From assembly GCF_000586475.1 (NCBI RefSeq), contig NZ_BAWJ01000011.1, positions 52,675 to 116,674 of the forward strand: a stretch of 64,000 bases of DNA, given 5' to 3'. This document shows, one piece after another, positions 19,762-30,925 of this stretch. This DNA is from Psychrobacter sp. JCM 18903 (lineage in GTDB: Bacteria; Pseudomonadota; Gammaproteobacteria; Pseudomonadales; Moraxellaceae). Made by a program: the position numbers and the translations under genes. The notes beneath the pieces are model-generated. The model was given only the letters and a program-made list of their open reading frames with translations. It ran no database searches and was not told the DNA's origin. The number at the start of each line of letters is the position of its first letter. Position 1 is the first letter of the stretch.

Positions 19762-20716
19762 ATGCAAATTTATCTTGCCAATCACGTGGATTTGTGCTGG
19801 TGTGGATCGCGCGATTGCGATTGTGAACGAAGCATTGACACGTTTTGAACCGCCCATTTATGTTCGTCACGAGGTGGTACATAATAAATTTGTCGTCTCT
19901 GATTTGGCCAATCGCGGTGCGGTTTTTGTGGAAGAACTTCATGAAGTGCCAGATGGCTCTATCGTTATTTTTTCTGCTCATGGTGTATCAAAAGCTGTCG
20001 AAGATGAGGCTGAACGCCGCGATTTGACCGTATTTGATGCCACTTGTCCGCTGGTCACTAAGGTACATATCGAAGTCGCTAAATTTGCGCAAGAGGGTAT
20101 GGATGCGGTATTGATTGGGCACGCTGGACATCCCGAAGTGGAAGGCACGATGGGGCGCTTTAACCGTCGCCACGGCGGTCACATTCATTTGGTTGAAAAC
20201 GAAGCCGATGTGGCAGCATTGAGTGTACAAAATGCCGAACGTTTGGCATTTGTTACCCAAACGACCTTATCTATGGATGACACAGCGCGCGTCATCGATG
20301 CACTGCGTGAAAAATTCCCTAGTATCCAAGGTCCGCGCAAAGACGATATCTGTTATGCCACGCAAAACCGCCAAGATGCGGTAAAAGACTTAGCCAGTCG
20401 CTGTGAGGTGGTCTTAGTGGTCGGCTCGCCCAATTCATCAAACTCTAATCGTCTGCGTGAGCTGGCTGAGCGGATGAATTGCCGTGCGTATTTAATCGAC
20501 AATGCCAGTGAGATGGATAAAAGCTGGTTAGATGGTGTGCAGAGTATCGGCGTCACCGCTGGCGCATCAGCACCCGAAGTACTGATTCAAGAAGTGCTAC
20601 AGCAGCTGCAAGATTGGGGTGGTGATTTACCGAGTGAGCTATCAGGGATCGAAGAAAACGTCACTTTCAGTCTGCCTAAAGCCTTGCGTATCCCAGTTAC
20701 CCAAGTGGGTAAATAG
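19762..20716 (+). CDS. ispH: 4-hydroxy-3-methylbut-2-enyl diphosphate reductase IspH, frame broken twice near the start
   Basis: The iron-sulfur enzyme of the last step of the MEP isoprenoid pathway. The start ATG 19762 gives MQIYLAN. Then two bases are missing within ten bases: a C near 19783 and a T near 19792. Restoring them gives [20 protein letters not shown], which carries the first cluster Cys. The other two Cys are in [11 protein letters not shown] and [34 protein letters not shown] and [13 protein letters not shown] are typical. The protein is about 318 residues after repair. The pathway is essential in this group, so the breaks are almost certainly sequence errors. Confidence 0.95.
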
Positions 20717-20768
20717 ATAAGGCTTTGTACAAGACATCTAATAGGTAACGTATAGTAGGTAACGCAAA

Positions 20769-21014
20769 ATGAAAAAGCAAAAAAAAGGATTTGTATTGGC
20801 AGAAGCCACTCTCGGTGAGGTTAACAAGCAATTGAAAGTGAATTTGTTTGTCATCGTGGTGGTGGGATTCGTGTTAGGTAGTAATATTCTGCATTTTATG
20901 CGAGAAAAGAGTGTTTTTTATGGCGTATTAATTGCCGCGATGGTCGTTGCGTTATTTTTTGTCATTAAGAGTCGACAGGTTCTTAAACTAAAACAACAAG
21001 AGCTTATCAAATAA
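20769..21014 (+). CDS. Small two-helix membrane protein
   Basis: 81 residues starting MKKQKKGFVLAEATLGE. There are two predicted membrane helices (about 26-42 and 51-68) separated by a short polar loop (HFMREKSVFYG), with a Lys/Gln-rich cytosolic end (LKLKQQELIK). I do not recognise a family. It lies between ispH and the thioesterase gene on the same strand, 52 bases after the former and 14 before the latter, and is probably co-transcribed. Confidence 0.65.
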   Translation: MKKQKKGFVLAEATLGEVNKQLKVNLFVIVVVGFVLGSNILHFMREKSVFYGVLIAAMVVALFFVIKSRQVLKLKQQELIK

Positions 21015-21028
21015 ATCATAGGACAGTC

Positions 21029-21846
21029 ATGTCAGCTTATTATAACTTTATCAAACGCGAACAGCGAGAAGACGGCGTCAACATCGCACATTATCAGCCA
21101 ACCAAACATGCTCAAGGTGCTTGGAATGAGCATGAACAGCATATGGCACCAGCGACAGGATTGCTCACGGCTGAGCTAAACGGTTATGCGCCGCAAGAAA
21201 ACATGCGTATCGCTCGTATCAGCTAGATATCTTAGGATTGATTCCACTGGATGACTTTACCATCACCACGCGTTGTATTCGTCCGGGCAAGACCATTGAG
21301 CTGATTGAATCAGTCATGAGCAGTCGCGGTCGTGATGCGATTATTGCGCGGGCATGGCGTCTAATGACCCAAGATACCAGCGAGATTGCAGGCATTGAAG
21401 ACCAAAAAGCGGTACATAAGCCCGAAGAGTTGCCTATTTGGGAAGACATGAAAGGCTGGCCGGGCGGGTTTATTGAGAGTGTGCGCTTGGTCGCTGATGA
21501 TACGCAGCGTCGCCCAGGACGCGGTATGGTCTGGATTACTAATGATGTGGAAATGATCGAGGGCAAGCCGACTGATGACTTGGTGCATCTATTGGGCATG
21601 GTCGATACGGCCAATGGCATTGTGCCGCGCCTTGGGCTTGGCTTGTCAGAATTAGAATGGATGTTTCCCAATACGGATTTGCAAATTCATATGCATCGCG
21701 CGCCGCAAGGTCGCTGGCTTGGCATCGAAGCGGTGCAGCAGTATGGCAATGATGGCATTGGCTTAACGAGCGCTGTGTTGCATGACGTTCATGGCCCTTT
21801 TGGTCGTAGTGAGCAAATTTTGACCATTCGTCCGATGCCGCGCTAA
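21029..21846 (+). CDS. Acyl-CoA thioesterase family protein (double hotdog), frame broken once
   Basis: The protein starts MSAYYNFIKREQREDG and continues HMAPATGLLTAELNG up to RIARIS, where the frame ends at 21226. One C restored near 21223 continues as LDILGLIPLDDFTITTRCIR and then GKTIELIESVMSSRGRDAI. This is the N-terminal hotdog of thioesterase-like (4HBT_3/TesB-type) proteins. A second hotdog with GMVDTANGIVPRLG and WMFPNTDLQIHMHR follows. Repaired length is about 272 residues. It presumably hydrolyses acyl-CoA; the specific substrate is unknown. Confidence 0.75.
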
Positions 21847-22234
21847 TTGCTCGGTGGTATTTAATTAAGCTCTATTTGATATGGTCAATTCGCTTTAAAA
21901 AAGTGATAGCAAGGCTGATAGAGAGTAGTTGCACTGTTAATATTTATCGTTGTTAATAACAACTATCCTAAGAAATAAAGTATTTGGATGAGTAGAAAAC
22001 ACGTTAAGTGGTTCTGAAAAACAAAACGAAATCATGTAATTAATTAATTATACAAATCAATGGTAATGGGTTGTAATAGTATCTAACCACAGAACATGAC
22101 TGTCATTAGACATTACTATGAAAAAAACAAACCGTTTTTCGAACAAGCTGACAACTATTCTGGAACTATTAATAGAAGCGTATTCAGAATAGGTTTTGTA
22201 CTTTAATCCATTTGCTATTCACAGGAGTATGACT
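21847..22234. other. Intergenic region upstream of the catalase gene
   Basis: AT-rich and without a gene. It includes TTAATTAATTAATTAT near 22038. An OxyR-type site would be expected here, but I cannot identify a convincing one by eye. Confidence 0.5.
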
Positions 22235-23766
22235 ATGAGCAACGATATGAGCGATAAAAAATGTCCTTATGCACCGACCCAATTGACCATGGGCAATGGT
22301 GCACCAGTGGCAGACAATCAAAACAGCATGACCGCCGGCAAACGCGTCCATTATTGGCGCAAGATGTTTGGCTCAATGAAAAGTTAGGAAATTTCGTCCG
22401 TGAAGTGATTCCAGAGCGCCGTATGCACGCCAAAGGCTCTGGCGCATTTGGTACTTTTACCGTGACCAATGACATCACTAATTATACCCGTGCGGATATT
22501 TTTAGCGAAGTGGGTAAGCAGACAGAGATGTTTGCGCGCTTTAGTACCGTCGCAGGTGAGCGCGGCGCGGCTGATGCCGAGCGCGACATTCGCGGATTTG
22601 CTTTGAAATTCTACACCGAAGAAGGTAACTGGGACATGGTGGGAAATAATACACCTGTGTTCTTCTTACGTGATCCGCGCAAATTCCCAGATCTAAACAA
22701 AGCCGTCAAACGTGATCCACGTACCAATATGCGTTCGGCGACCAACAACTGGGACTTTTGGACTTTATTACCAGAAGCTTTGCATCAAGTTACTATCGTT
22801 ATGAGTGATCGCGGTCTGCCAGCCTCGTACAGAAATATGCATGGTTTTGGCTCGCACACGTATAGTTTTTGGAACGAAGCCAAAGAACGTTTTTGGGTAA
22901 AATTCCATTTCCGTACGCAACAAGGCATTAAGAACTTGACCGATGCAGAAGCGGCAGAGGTGGTTGGTTCTGATCGTGAGAGTCATCAAAAAGACTTGTA
23001 CGATGCCATCGAAAATGGCGATTTCCCAAAATGGAAAATGTATGTGCAAATCATGCCAGAAGCTGAGGCGGATACCGTTCCTTATCATCCGTTTGACTTG
23101 ACCAAAGTATGGCCAAAAGGTGATTATCCACTGATTGAAGTGGGTGAGTTTGAATTAAATAAAAACTCTGACAACTACTTTGTCGATGTGGAACAAGCTG
23201 CATTTGCGCCAAGTAATTTGGTACCGGGTATCAGCGTTTCACCAGATAAAATGCTACAAAACCGCTTGGTTAACTATGCTGATGCTCAGCGTTATCGTGT
23301 CGGTGTCAATCATCAGCAAATTCCGGTAAATAAGCCGCGTTGCCCTGTGATGAGCAATCATCGTGATGGTCAAGGCCGTGTCGATGATAACTATGGCAGT
23401 CGCCCGCATTATGAGCCAAACAGCTTTAGCCAGTGGCAAGAGCAGCCTGATTATGCTGAGCCACCATTAAAAATTGACGGCTATGCGGCGCATTATGATT
23501 TCCGTGAAGACGATAGCGATTATTTTAGCCAACCTCGCGCATTGTTTAATTTGATGAGTGCTGAGCAACAACAAGTGCTATTTGAAAACACAGCAAATAA
23601 TATGGCTGGTGTGCCGGACTTTATTCAGTATCGCCACATTCGTAACTGTAACTGGTGTGATGCCGCTTATGGCGCAGGCGTTGCCAAAGCACTAGGCTTA
23701 ACGGTTGAAGATGCGATGAATGCTCGTGAGTCAGATCCAGCGCTGCATTTGCCTAGCTGCTTATAG
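22235..23766 (+). CDS. katA: Catalase (haem, monofunctional), frame broken once
   Basis: Breaks down H2O2. The start ATG 22235 ([16 protein letters not shown]) has AGGAG seven bases upstream. The frame ends early near 22390. One G restored near 22346 gives [18 protein letters not shown] and continues to the true end. Typical features are the distal His in [30 protein letters not shown] and [20 protein letters not shown]. The haem-ligand Tyr lies in [14 protein letters not shown]. It ends [10 protein letters not shown]. About 511 residues, the size of small-subunit catalases. A terminator follows. The symbol is by similarity to KatA-type enzymes; a sub-clade assignment is not possible here. 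Confidence 0.92.
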
Positions 23767-23829
23767 TTGATAGGTTTATCTAAAAACGTATTACTAAATC
23801 TATTTGCTAAACCTATTATCGATATAACG

Positions 23830-23861
23830 ACACCGCCTTAGGAAACTAGGGCGGTGTTTTT
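23830..23861 (+). terminator. Intrinsic terminator of the catalase gene
   Basis: GC-rich stem ACACCGCC/GGCGGTGT followed by TTTTT, 64 bases after the stop codon. Confidence 0.9.
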
Positions 23862-24023
23862 GTTGAATTGTACTTTTTAGCTTGAAATATTCTGCTGCGC
23901 CCCTATTAGTATAAACAACTTAGCGATATTCGAAATTGAACTGCTTAATTTGTACCTGAGTAGAGACAGTCAAATGATTGCTATTTTATGATACGTTTTT
24001 GACATAAATTAAAGGAGTTTTTT

Positions 24024-26027
24024 ATGAGTGAACAGACCCCAGTTGATAACCAAAAAGTTGATAGCATCAATGTTAATAAAAGCAGCCCTGAATTAAAAAA
24101 ACATACCTTTGAGGCGGAAGTAGCGCAACTGCTACATCTAGTCACGCATTCGCTTTACTCTAATTCTGATATCTTTGTGCGTGAGCTGGTTTCAAACGCC
24201 TCTGATGCTTGTGATAAATTGCGCTTTGAAGCGACCAATGATGACAGTCTTTATGAAGACGATGGTGAGCTGCGCATTCGCATTGCTGTCGACGAAGACG
24301 CCAAAACCATCACCTTTACCGATAATGGTATTGGCATGAATGAAGCCGATGCTATCGAAAACTTGGGTACGATTGCCAAGTCCGGTACCAAAGCATTTTT
24401 AGACAAGCTGTCTGAATCACAAAAGCAAGATGGTCAATTAATCGGACAGTTTGGGGTTGGCTTCTATTCAGGTTTTATCGTTGCTGACACGATTAGCGTC
24501 GAATCACGCAAAGCGGGCGAACCTGCGGATAAAGGTGTACGCTGGGTATCAGATGGTACCGGTAGCTTTACGGTTGAACCTATCACTAAAGAAACTCGTG
24601 GCACCGCCATTACTTTGCATTTAAAAGAGCAATATAGTGAGGGCGAAGACAGCTATTTAGACCGTGGCAAAATTAAGCAGTTGGTTAATAAATACTCAGA
24701 CCATATCAGCTTACCGATTCAGATGCGTAAAGAAGTTTGGCAAGAAGATGTCAAAGAAGATGAGAACGACGACGCACCTGCTGGTGGCGAGATGGTATTG
24801 ACCGATGAATGGGAGACTATCAATAAAGCCAGCGCGCTATGGACACGTTCAGCCTCTGAGATTGAAGATGATGAGTATGTCGATTTCTACAAAAACATCA
24901 CTTATGATATGGATGCGCCACTCGCATGGACGCATAACCGTGTCGAAGGTCGCGTTCAGTATACTCAGCTGCTATATATTCCGAAAAAAGCCCCTGTTGA
25001 TTTATATACTCGTGACCAGCAGCATGGACTAAAGCTATACGTGAAGCGCGTCTTTATTATGGATGAAGCTGAGCAATTATTGCCAATGTACCTGCGTTTC
25101 GTCAAAGGGGTCATTGATTCAGCCGACTTGCCATTGAACGTCAGCCGCGAGCTATTACAAGAGTCGCGTGATGTGAAGTCTATCCGCGATGGTAACGCCC
25201 GTCGTATTTTGACGTTGCTGGCCAGTCTAGCCAACAGTGAAGACAGTGATAAGCAAGAAAAATTCGCGCAGTTCTACGCTGAATTTGGTGATGTTATCAA
25301 AGAAGGCGTTGGCGAAGACATGGGCAATCAAGAACGTATTGCCAAATTGCTCCGTTATGCGACCAGTACTCAGGATAGTGTGACCACCAGCTTTGAAGAC
25401 TATAAAGCGCGTATGAAGGAGGGTCAAAAAGCCATCTATTATCTAACGGCTGACAATCTAGCGGCTGCTAAAAATAGCCCACAGTTAGAGCTGTTTAAAA
25501 AGAAAGGCATCGAAGTTATCTTGATGACCAGCCGTGTTGATGAATGGGCAATGAACTTCTTGACCTCATTTGATGAGACACCGCTACAAAACATCGCTAA
25601 AGGTGCCGTTGATTTGGGCGACTTGCAAGACGAAGCCGAAAAAGCTGAAGCTGAAAAAGCGCAAGAAACCATGAAGCCTGTTGTCGATAAACTTAAAGCA
25701 GCGTTAGGCGAACGTGCCAAAGACGTTAAAGTATCGACGCGTTTGGTTGATAGTCCTGCCTGCTTGGTCGTTGGGGAAGGTGAGTTATCACCACAAATGA
25801 TTCAGATGCTTAAACAAATGGGTCAAGATGTGCCAGAAAGCAAGCCGACATTAGAGGTCAACCCTGATCATCCATTGATTAAAAAGCTTGAAAGTAGCGA
25901 GCAATCTGACGTTGATTTTGATAAATTGGCGCAAGTAATTTTTGACCAAGCATTGCTAGCAGATGGCGGTCAATTAGATGATCCAGCCGCTTATCTAAAA
26001 CGTGTGAATGAGCTTTTGATGAGATAG
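24024..26027 (+). CDS. htpG: Hsp90-family molecular chaperone HtpG
   Basis: ATP-dependent cytosolic chaperone of 667 residues. The GHKL ATPase domain carries [36 protein letters not shown] and [15 protein letters not shown]. The middle domain has [20 protein letters not shown], and the C-terminal dimerisation domain begins near residue 520. The first 20 residues before [14 protein letters not shown] are a polar extension. The start ATG follows AAAGGAG at good spacing. It is monocistronic, with a strong terminator after it. Confidence 0.97.
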   Translation: MSEQTPVDNQKVDSINVNKSSPELKKHTFEAEVAQLLHLVTHSLYSNSDIFVRELVSNASDACDKLRFEATNDDSLYEDDGELRIRIAVDEDAKTITFTDNGIGMNEADAIENLGTIAKSGTKAFLDKLSESQKQDGQLIGQFGVGFYSGFIVADTISVESRKAGEPADKGVRWVSDGTGSFTVEPITKETRGTAITLHLKEQYSEGEDSYLDRGKIKQLVNKYSDHISLPIQMRKEVWQEDVKEDENDDAPAGGEMVLTDEWETINKASALWTRSASEIEDDEYVDFYKNITYDMDAPLAWTHNRVEGRVQYTQLLYIPKKAPVDLYTRDQQHGLKLYVKRVFIMDEAEQLLPMYLRFVKGVIDSADLPLNVSRELLQESRDVKSIRDGNARRILTLLASLANSEDSDKQEKFAQFYAEFGDVIKEGVGEDMGNQERIAKLLRYATSTQDSVTTSFEDYKARMKEGQKAIYYLTADNLAAAKNSPQLELFKKKGIEVILMTSRVDEWAMNFLTSFDETPLQNIAKGAVDLGDLQDEAEKAEAEKAQETMKPVVDKLKAALGERAKDVKVSTRLVDSPACLVVGEGELSPQMIQMLKQMGQDVPESKPTLEVNPDHPLIKKLESSEQSDVDFDKLAQVIFDQALLADGGQLDDPAAYLKRVNELLMR

Positions 26028-26058
26028 TAGTGAGTCTTTGATACAGTCATTATTGAGA

Positions 26059-26092
26059 AAAAAGGAGGTCTTGGATTCAAGACCTCCTTTTT
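26059..26092 (+). terminator. Strong intrinsic terminator of htpG
   Basis: Stem AAAAGGAGGTCTTG/CAAGACCTCCTTTT with a six-T tail. The following 280 bases (to 26373) are AT-rich and I see nothing else in them except the presumed promoter of the next gene. Confidence 0.93.
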
Positions 26093-26373
26093 TATATGTC
26101 CTTAGCCAAATTTAAGCGAATTTTACAAATCAGCCTTATCCTCTTGACCGACAATCCGTTACAATCGCGTTATATTAGCGAGCTAAACTGTTTAGTCATA
26201 TTTTTAGTCTTTGCTATTCGTCTCTTAAAATCATCTCATTGTGAATTGCATGTAATCTTGATGTCCATATGCTATATAAAAAATGTGAATTAATGACATT
26301 TTGTAGGTAGCTGCCACACCAAAAATCATCATCAACTCACTTTCTTTTCTCGACTGGCTAGAGGTTTAAGTCT

Positions 26374-27855
26374 TTGTCACTTGCGTCGTTAAAAACCGTA
26401 TCGCTTCAGCGTTTTTCGCTCAATTTCGCTGCCAATATTATTGCAACCTTGTGGATGCTAGTAGGGTCGACGCGCGCGTTTTCTTGGGTAAAACCTACCT
26501 TTATCCAGTTTGCCGTATTTGCACTATTGGCACTCGGTAGTAATGTACTGTTTTCTTGGTTAGCCGCGGAAAATGGCAGTATCTTTAATGAGCAAGGGTT
26601 GGTCAGCTACTTGATTTGGCCGATGATAATTTTATTGGGCGGCATCATTTTGGCACGGCGTTCTGGCAATCAAACGTTGGTGTTTGTGCCCGTGGTATTG
26701 TGGCTAGTGGCTGATACCTTATCTGCACTATTACAAAGTTTGGTGCAGTTTTTGGGCAGTTATGGTTGGTTGCCAGATTGGAGCTATTCACTTTTACCCA
26801 TACTGTTTTTGGTGCTGTTTTTATGGCAGACCTTGGCGTTATTATGGATTTTTTCTCGTCGTCTACGCATACCGTGGTGGGAGCGGGTCATTGTATTGGT
26901 AGGTGCAGTCGCACTGTTGACGATTTGGCAGCGTAATGTCGCGGACCAGCCTATATTTAAGCAGATTCCTGTAGAGCCTGTTTTAGCAGAAGCGGCATTA
27001 TATGAGCAGCCTCGTTTGTTACAGCAAGCATTAAATAGTATCGATCCCAGCACTTCGGGCAAGACCGACTGGTATTTTATGGGTGTGGCAGGATTCTCTG
27101 GTCAAGATGTTTTTCGCTCTGAGATTAATAAAGTGCGTGAGCTATTCGATGTGCGTTTTGGCACTAGTGGACATTCACTCTCGTTGATCAACAATACTTA
27201 TAGTTGGCTTGATGAGCCAATCGCTACCAAAACCAGCATTCTGCGTGGATTAAAGAAAATTGGTCAGCAGATGAATGCCGATGAGGATGTGTTATTCCTA
27301 ACCTTGTCTTCACACGGCAACGAAAATATCATTCAATTAGCAAATCCACCATTAGCAATGGAGAATCTAGATGCCGCATGGTTACGGGAGGCGCTAGACG
27401 CTTCAGGTATTCGCTGGCGGTTGATTGTGGTATCTGCTTGCTATTCAGGCTCATTTATCGATGAATTGGCCTCTCCAACCACGGTGGTGATTACCGCATC
27501 AGCGGCGGATAAGGCATCGTTTGGCTGTACCAACACAGCTGAGATGACCTATTTTGGGCAAGCGTTTTTTGCTGAAAGCCTGCGTGGCAATACCAGTTTT
27601 GAATCTGCCTTTAAAGATGCCCGTTTGCGTGTGAATGAGCGTGAAAGTGCGATGGGTTTTGAACCATCAGAGCCGCAGATGGTGATTGGTAGTCTGATGG
27701 AGACTGCTTTGCCAGCGTTCGAACAAGTATTGTTTGATAAAACCCGACCACCAGTCGCCAGCATTATTAATGACAGTGATTCTATCGCCATTAATATCGT
27801 AGAGGATAGTGCTTCTGGTCAGCCAGTGGCTAATACTGCGATCACTGTCAATTAA
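26374..27855 (+). CDS. Membrane-anchored C13 (legumain-like) cysteine peptidase
   Basis: The first 200 residues hold about five membrane helices (such as FVPVVLWLVADTLSALL and VIVLVGAVALLTIW). Residues about 210-470 form a C13-type caspase-fold domain. The catalytic His314 lies in LTLSSHGNENII after a beta strand, and Cys356 lies in LIVVSACYSGSFID. Both are in the usual clan CD positions (hydrophobic strand-SHG and strand-ACYSG). ADKASFGC and EMTYFGQAFF are further family features. Start is TTG 26374, with AGAGG upstream; no ATG is near. The domain probably faces the periplasm, but the topology is inferred. Substrate unknown; clan CD enzymes cut after specific residues such as Asn. Confidence 0.8.
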   Translation: MSLASLKTVSLQRFSLNFAANIIATLWMLVGSTRAFSWVKPTFIQFAVFALLALGSNVLFSWLAAENGSIFNEQGLVSYLIWPMIILLGGIILARRSGNQTLVFVPVVLWLVADTLSALLQSLVQFLGSYGWLPDWSYSLLPILFLVLFLWQTLALLWIFSRRLRIPWWERVIVLVGAVALLTIWQRNVADQPIFKQIPVEPVLAEAALYEQPRLLQQALNSIDPSTSGKTDWYFMGVAGFSGQDVFRSEINKVRELFDVRFGTSGHSLSLINNTYSWLDEPIATKTSILRGLKKIGQQMNADEDVLFLTLSSHGNENIIQLANPPLAMENLDAAWLREALDASGIRWRLIVVSACYSGSFIDELASPTTVVITASAADKASFGCTNTAEMTYFGQAFFAESLRGNTSFESAFKDARLRVNERESAMGFEPSEPQMVIGSLMETALPAFEQVLFDKTRPPVASIINDSDSIAINIVEDSASGQPVANTAITVN

Positions 27856-28076
27856 CAGTAAACCCAAAACCCACAACCCAAAAATCACGATGAGCCGTAT
27901 TCAGCTCGTTCAGTCTAGAATCTGTAATACTGACACTCGCTTTCCTTACTACTTTAATTCTTGTGAATGGTATAATGATTGAGTACTAAGTGAGTTTGGA
28001 GAAGTACTAGTATTACTTTACCAATGCTTTTTATAAGTCATCGTGTACTTTACTTTGGATAAAAAGGATGTCGCTT

Positions 28077-28965
28077 ATGAACAACTCTTATAAACACAGT
28101 CTATCTACTAACTCAAAAATCACGCAGATCAGCGTCAACCGCTGTTTCGATGGTGAGCAGCATTACTATAGCCATCAATCATTATCGACCAAAACGCCGA
28201 TGACCTTTAGCATTTATCTGCCAGATGAAGCGCTTGCTGGTCGCCGTTGTCCTGCGATTCTATATTTATCAGGTCTCACTTGCAATGCTGATAATGTCAC
28301 CCACAAAGCGCATTTTCAGCAAAAATGCAGCGAGCTTGGTATGATATTTATCGCCCCTGATACATCACCTCGAAGTAGTGACAGCAATGAAGTGCCAAAT
28401 GATGAGCGTTATTTTGTCGGTCAGGGCGCAAGCTATTATGTTGATGCGACGCAAGCACCATGGTCAGAGCATTTTAATATGCAAAGCTACATCGTTGATG
28501 AGTTATATGACTTGTTACGCTCAGAATTTCCTATTGACAGTATTGGCGTGACAGGGCATTCGATGGGCGGTCACGGAGCATTACTATTGGGCTTTAAGTT
28601 TCCAGGCAAGTTTGTTAGTGTCTCAGCTTTATCGCCTGTGTGCGCGGCCAGTGAGTCGGCATGGGGGCAAGCCGCTTATACAGAATACTTCGGCGATGAT
28701 AAATCACGATGGGCGCAGGCAGATGCTGCGCAGATGATTGAAAAATCGGGGCAGCAGTATGCAAGTATCTTGGTGGATCAAGGCGCGGCTGATAATTTTT
28801 TAGCAGAGGGTCAACTGCAAACCACCAAATTACAACGCGCTTGTGACAAAGCCAATCAGCTTAACCTTGCGTTATCAGGCAGGTCACGATCATAGCTACT
28901 ATTTTATTCAAACGGTGATTAACGATCATATCGAACATCATTGGCGTATGGCACAGCTTGGCTAA
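28077..28965 (+). CDS. fghA: S-formylglutathione hydrolase, frame broken near the 3' end
   Basis: Serine hydrolase of the esterase D family, the second step of glutathione-dependent formaldehyde detoxification. Motifs are AILYLSGLTCNADNV, IAPDTSPRS, the nucleophile GHSMGGHGALLLG and VSALSPVCAAS, with the Asp in LVDQGAADNFL. At about 28869 the frame changes (one extra base or two missing). The new frame reads RYQAGHDHSYYFIQTVINDH with the catalytic His, ending WRMAQLG at 28965. I choose ATG 28077, nine bases after AAGGA, over 28068. Repaired length is about 296 residues. No adhC gene is adjacent. Confidence 0.9.
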
Positions 28966-29020
28966 TCCATAATATTACTGTGTTTTTCATTATACTGTTT
29001 AAGATTAAAAAGGTACTTTT

Positions 29021-29503
29021 ATGGCAAGTTGTCAAGATTTAATCGCAGCTAAATCAAGTGAGCAGTCAGCGCCTGACTATCAGTTATACGTTACTAGTTC
29101 CCAGTCGGCATTAGCAATGATGCAAGCTGATATGGATGCCGCGATAAAGAATAAGCAGCACAATAATACTCATGCGAGCGCAAATGGCGAGCAATCAAAC
29201 GCTGATAAATCCGATGAGCTTATCGCAACCGTAGTCAATGAGTCAGGTGATAAAGTGCTAGATGACGCGCAAGTCTCACGAGTGATAGAAATGGCGTGGG
29301 AGGACAGAACACCGTTTGCGGCGATAGAGCATAGCTATGGTCTCAATGAAGCAGGCGTGATTAAGCTGATGCGCCAAGCGCTAAAGCCGTCATCTTTTCG
29401 CTTATGGCGTCAGCGCGTGAGCAATCGCGCTACCAAACACCAAGCTAAGCGAGGCTTCGATGTCGGTCGTGCTTATTGCAAAACCCAGTATAAGCAGCGC
29501 TAA
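29021..29503 (+). CDS. DUF2805/TIGR03643 family protein
   Basis: 160 residues. The last 85 match the small DUF2805 family: VIEMAWEDRTPFAAIEHSYG, then EAGVIKLMRQALKPSSFRLW and RVSNRATKHQ. This part looks like a helix-turn-helix-type fold but the function is unknown. The N-terminal 75 residues are polar and low in complexity (KNKQHNNTHASANGEQSN). It follows fghA by 55 bases on the same strand. Ribosome site AAGG lies before ATG 29021. Confidence 0.8.
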   Translation: MASCQDLIAAKSSEQSAPDYQLYVTSSQSALAMMQADMDAAIKNKQHNNTHASANGEQSNADKSDELIATVVNESGDKVLDDAQVSRVIEMAWEDRTPFAAIEHSYGLNEAGVIKLMRQALKPSSFRLWRQRVSNRATKHQAKRGFDVGRAYCKTQYKQR

Positions 29504-29613
29504 TAGTTTGAGTTCTTAATATTATTGCTTTAAAGGCACAGCTTTTTAAGCCAGTACTTAGTTTCTTTTTATTTTATTCGTATTTTATTTCAACAGAATC
29601 AGGTAGCTCAACT

Positions 29614-30306
29614 ATGATTATTCCTTCTAAACCTTATCTTATCGCCCCATCAATACTCTCAGCTGATTTTGCACGTTTAGGTGAAGAAGTTGAAAGGGTG
29701 TTGGAATCAGGTGCTGATGTGATTCATTTTGATGTAATGGACAACCATTATGTACCCAATCTCACCTTTGGTAGTATGATTTGTAAGGCGCTGCGTGATT
29801 ATGGGGTCGATGCACCAATCGATGTGCATTTGATGGTCTCACCAGTTGACGGCATGATTGAGCAGTTCTTGGAAGCAGGCGCGAGTGTTATCACTTTTCA
29901 TCCAGAAGCCAGTGGGCATATTGATCGCTCTTTACAGCTGATCAAAGATGGCGGTGCTGAATGTGGTTTAGTATTGAATCCCGCAACGCCATTACATTAT
30001 TTAGACTATGTGATGGACAAGGTAGATCAAATTTTATTGATGAGCGTCAACCCAGGTTTTGGCGGTCAGTCATTTATTGAAGGGACGTTAGAAAAAGTGC
30101 GCCAAGTCCGTCAGCGCATCATCACCAGTGGTCGTGATATCAGATTAGAAGTAGATGGCGGTATCAAAGCCAGTAATATCCGAGCCATTGCCGAAGCGGG
30201 TGCTGATATGTTTGTGGCAGGGTCGGCGATCTTTAACCAAGATGACTATAAAGTGGCTATTGATGCTATGCGTGCTGAGCTGGCTTTGGCTAATGGTAAC
30301 GAATAA
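29614..30306 (+). CDS. rpe: Ribulose-phosphate 3-epimerase
   Basis: Interconverts ribulose 5-phosphate and xylulose 5-phosphate in the pentose phosphate pathway. A TIM barrel of 230 residues: [74 protein letters not shown] and FVAGSAIF. Metal-binding His and Asp residues are all present. Intact frame and normal length. Confidence 0.97.
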   Translation: MIIPSKPYLIAPSILSADFARLGEEVERVLESGADVIHFDVMDNHYVPNLTFGSMICKALRDYGVDAPIDVHLMVSPVDGMIEQFLEAGASVITFHPEASGHIDRSLQLIKDGGAECGLVLNPATPLHYLDYVMDKVDQILLMSVNPGFGGQSFIEGTLEKVRQVRQRIITSGRDIRLEVDGGIKASNIRAIAEAGADMFVAGSAIFNQDDYKVAIDAMRAELALANGNE

Positions 30307-30426
30307 CTACGGTCTTATGTGATCGATAAATGCGTTCGTCAGTCATTTTTGTCATAAAAGAATAGTAGCAAAATGTGCTGTATAACGGATAACGATGCAT
30401 AACGGTAAGTTACGTAAAGGTGAAAT

Positions 30427-30804
30427 ATGGACACAAAAAACTCAATCAATTCGTCAGAATCACCTGAGTCAGAGCAAATCACTGAGCAGCCAATTCAGAA
30501 TGAGACACAGCAACGCAGCTTGGTGCCAAAGGGTATTACTATTGGCTTGGCTGTATTTGCCTTGGTTCTAAGTTTGGCAGGTTACGGCTTTCGGCTAATG
30601 GTGGGTGATGATACTGGTGAAGTATTACGTCATGCTGCGGTCATTGTGCCTGCATTTATGCTGGGCATTCCCCTGTTTTTTTGGCTAGGTTCGAAGATAC
30701 TTAACAAAGTTAAAGGCATGCATATAGAGAGCTGGAATGCCATTAGCTTGGGTTATTTAACCTCTTGTATATCGATGCTTTGGTTAATGGGTACTTACAG
30801 TTAG
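30427..30804 (+). CDS. Small membrane protein, three predicted helices
   Basis: 125 residues. The first 35 are polar (many Ser, Glu, Gln). Helices follow at about 38-58 (ITIGLAVFALVLSLAGYGF), 72-92 (VIVPAFMLGIPLFFWLG) and 104-123. No family recognised. The start follows AAAGGTGAA at good spacing. Codon use looks normal. Confidence 0.65.
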   Translation: MDTKNSINSSESPESEQITEQPIQNETQQRSLVPKGITIGLAVFALVLSLAGYGFRLMVGDDTGEVLRHAAVIVPAFMLGIPLFFWLGSKILNKVKGMHIESWNAISLGYLTSCISMLWLMGTYS

Positions 30805-30893
30805 AGTCTTATGAGCAGAGATAAAGCTGTTTGGTAATATAGTGCACTGCAATATTTATGATAGGCTGTTTTTATACAATTTTTAATTATTAA

Positions 30894-30914
30894 GTCACGC
30901 GCTGCAAGCGTGAC
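30894..30914 (+). promoter_or_regulatory. Hairpin just upstream of a small membrane gene
   Basis: Perfect 7-bp arms GTCACGC/GCGTGAC around GCTGCAA, ending 11 bases before the next start codon, where a ribosome-binding site would be expected. It may act as an operator or influence translation; unproven. Confidence 0.35.
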
Positions 30915-30925
30915 TGGAATTTTAC

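Noticed and set aside
30894..30914. Intrinsic terminator
   Set aside because: No T-run follows and it lies directly before a start codon, so I list it as a possible regulatory hairpin instead.
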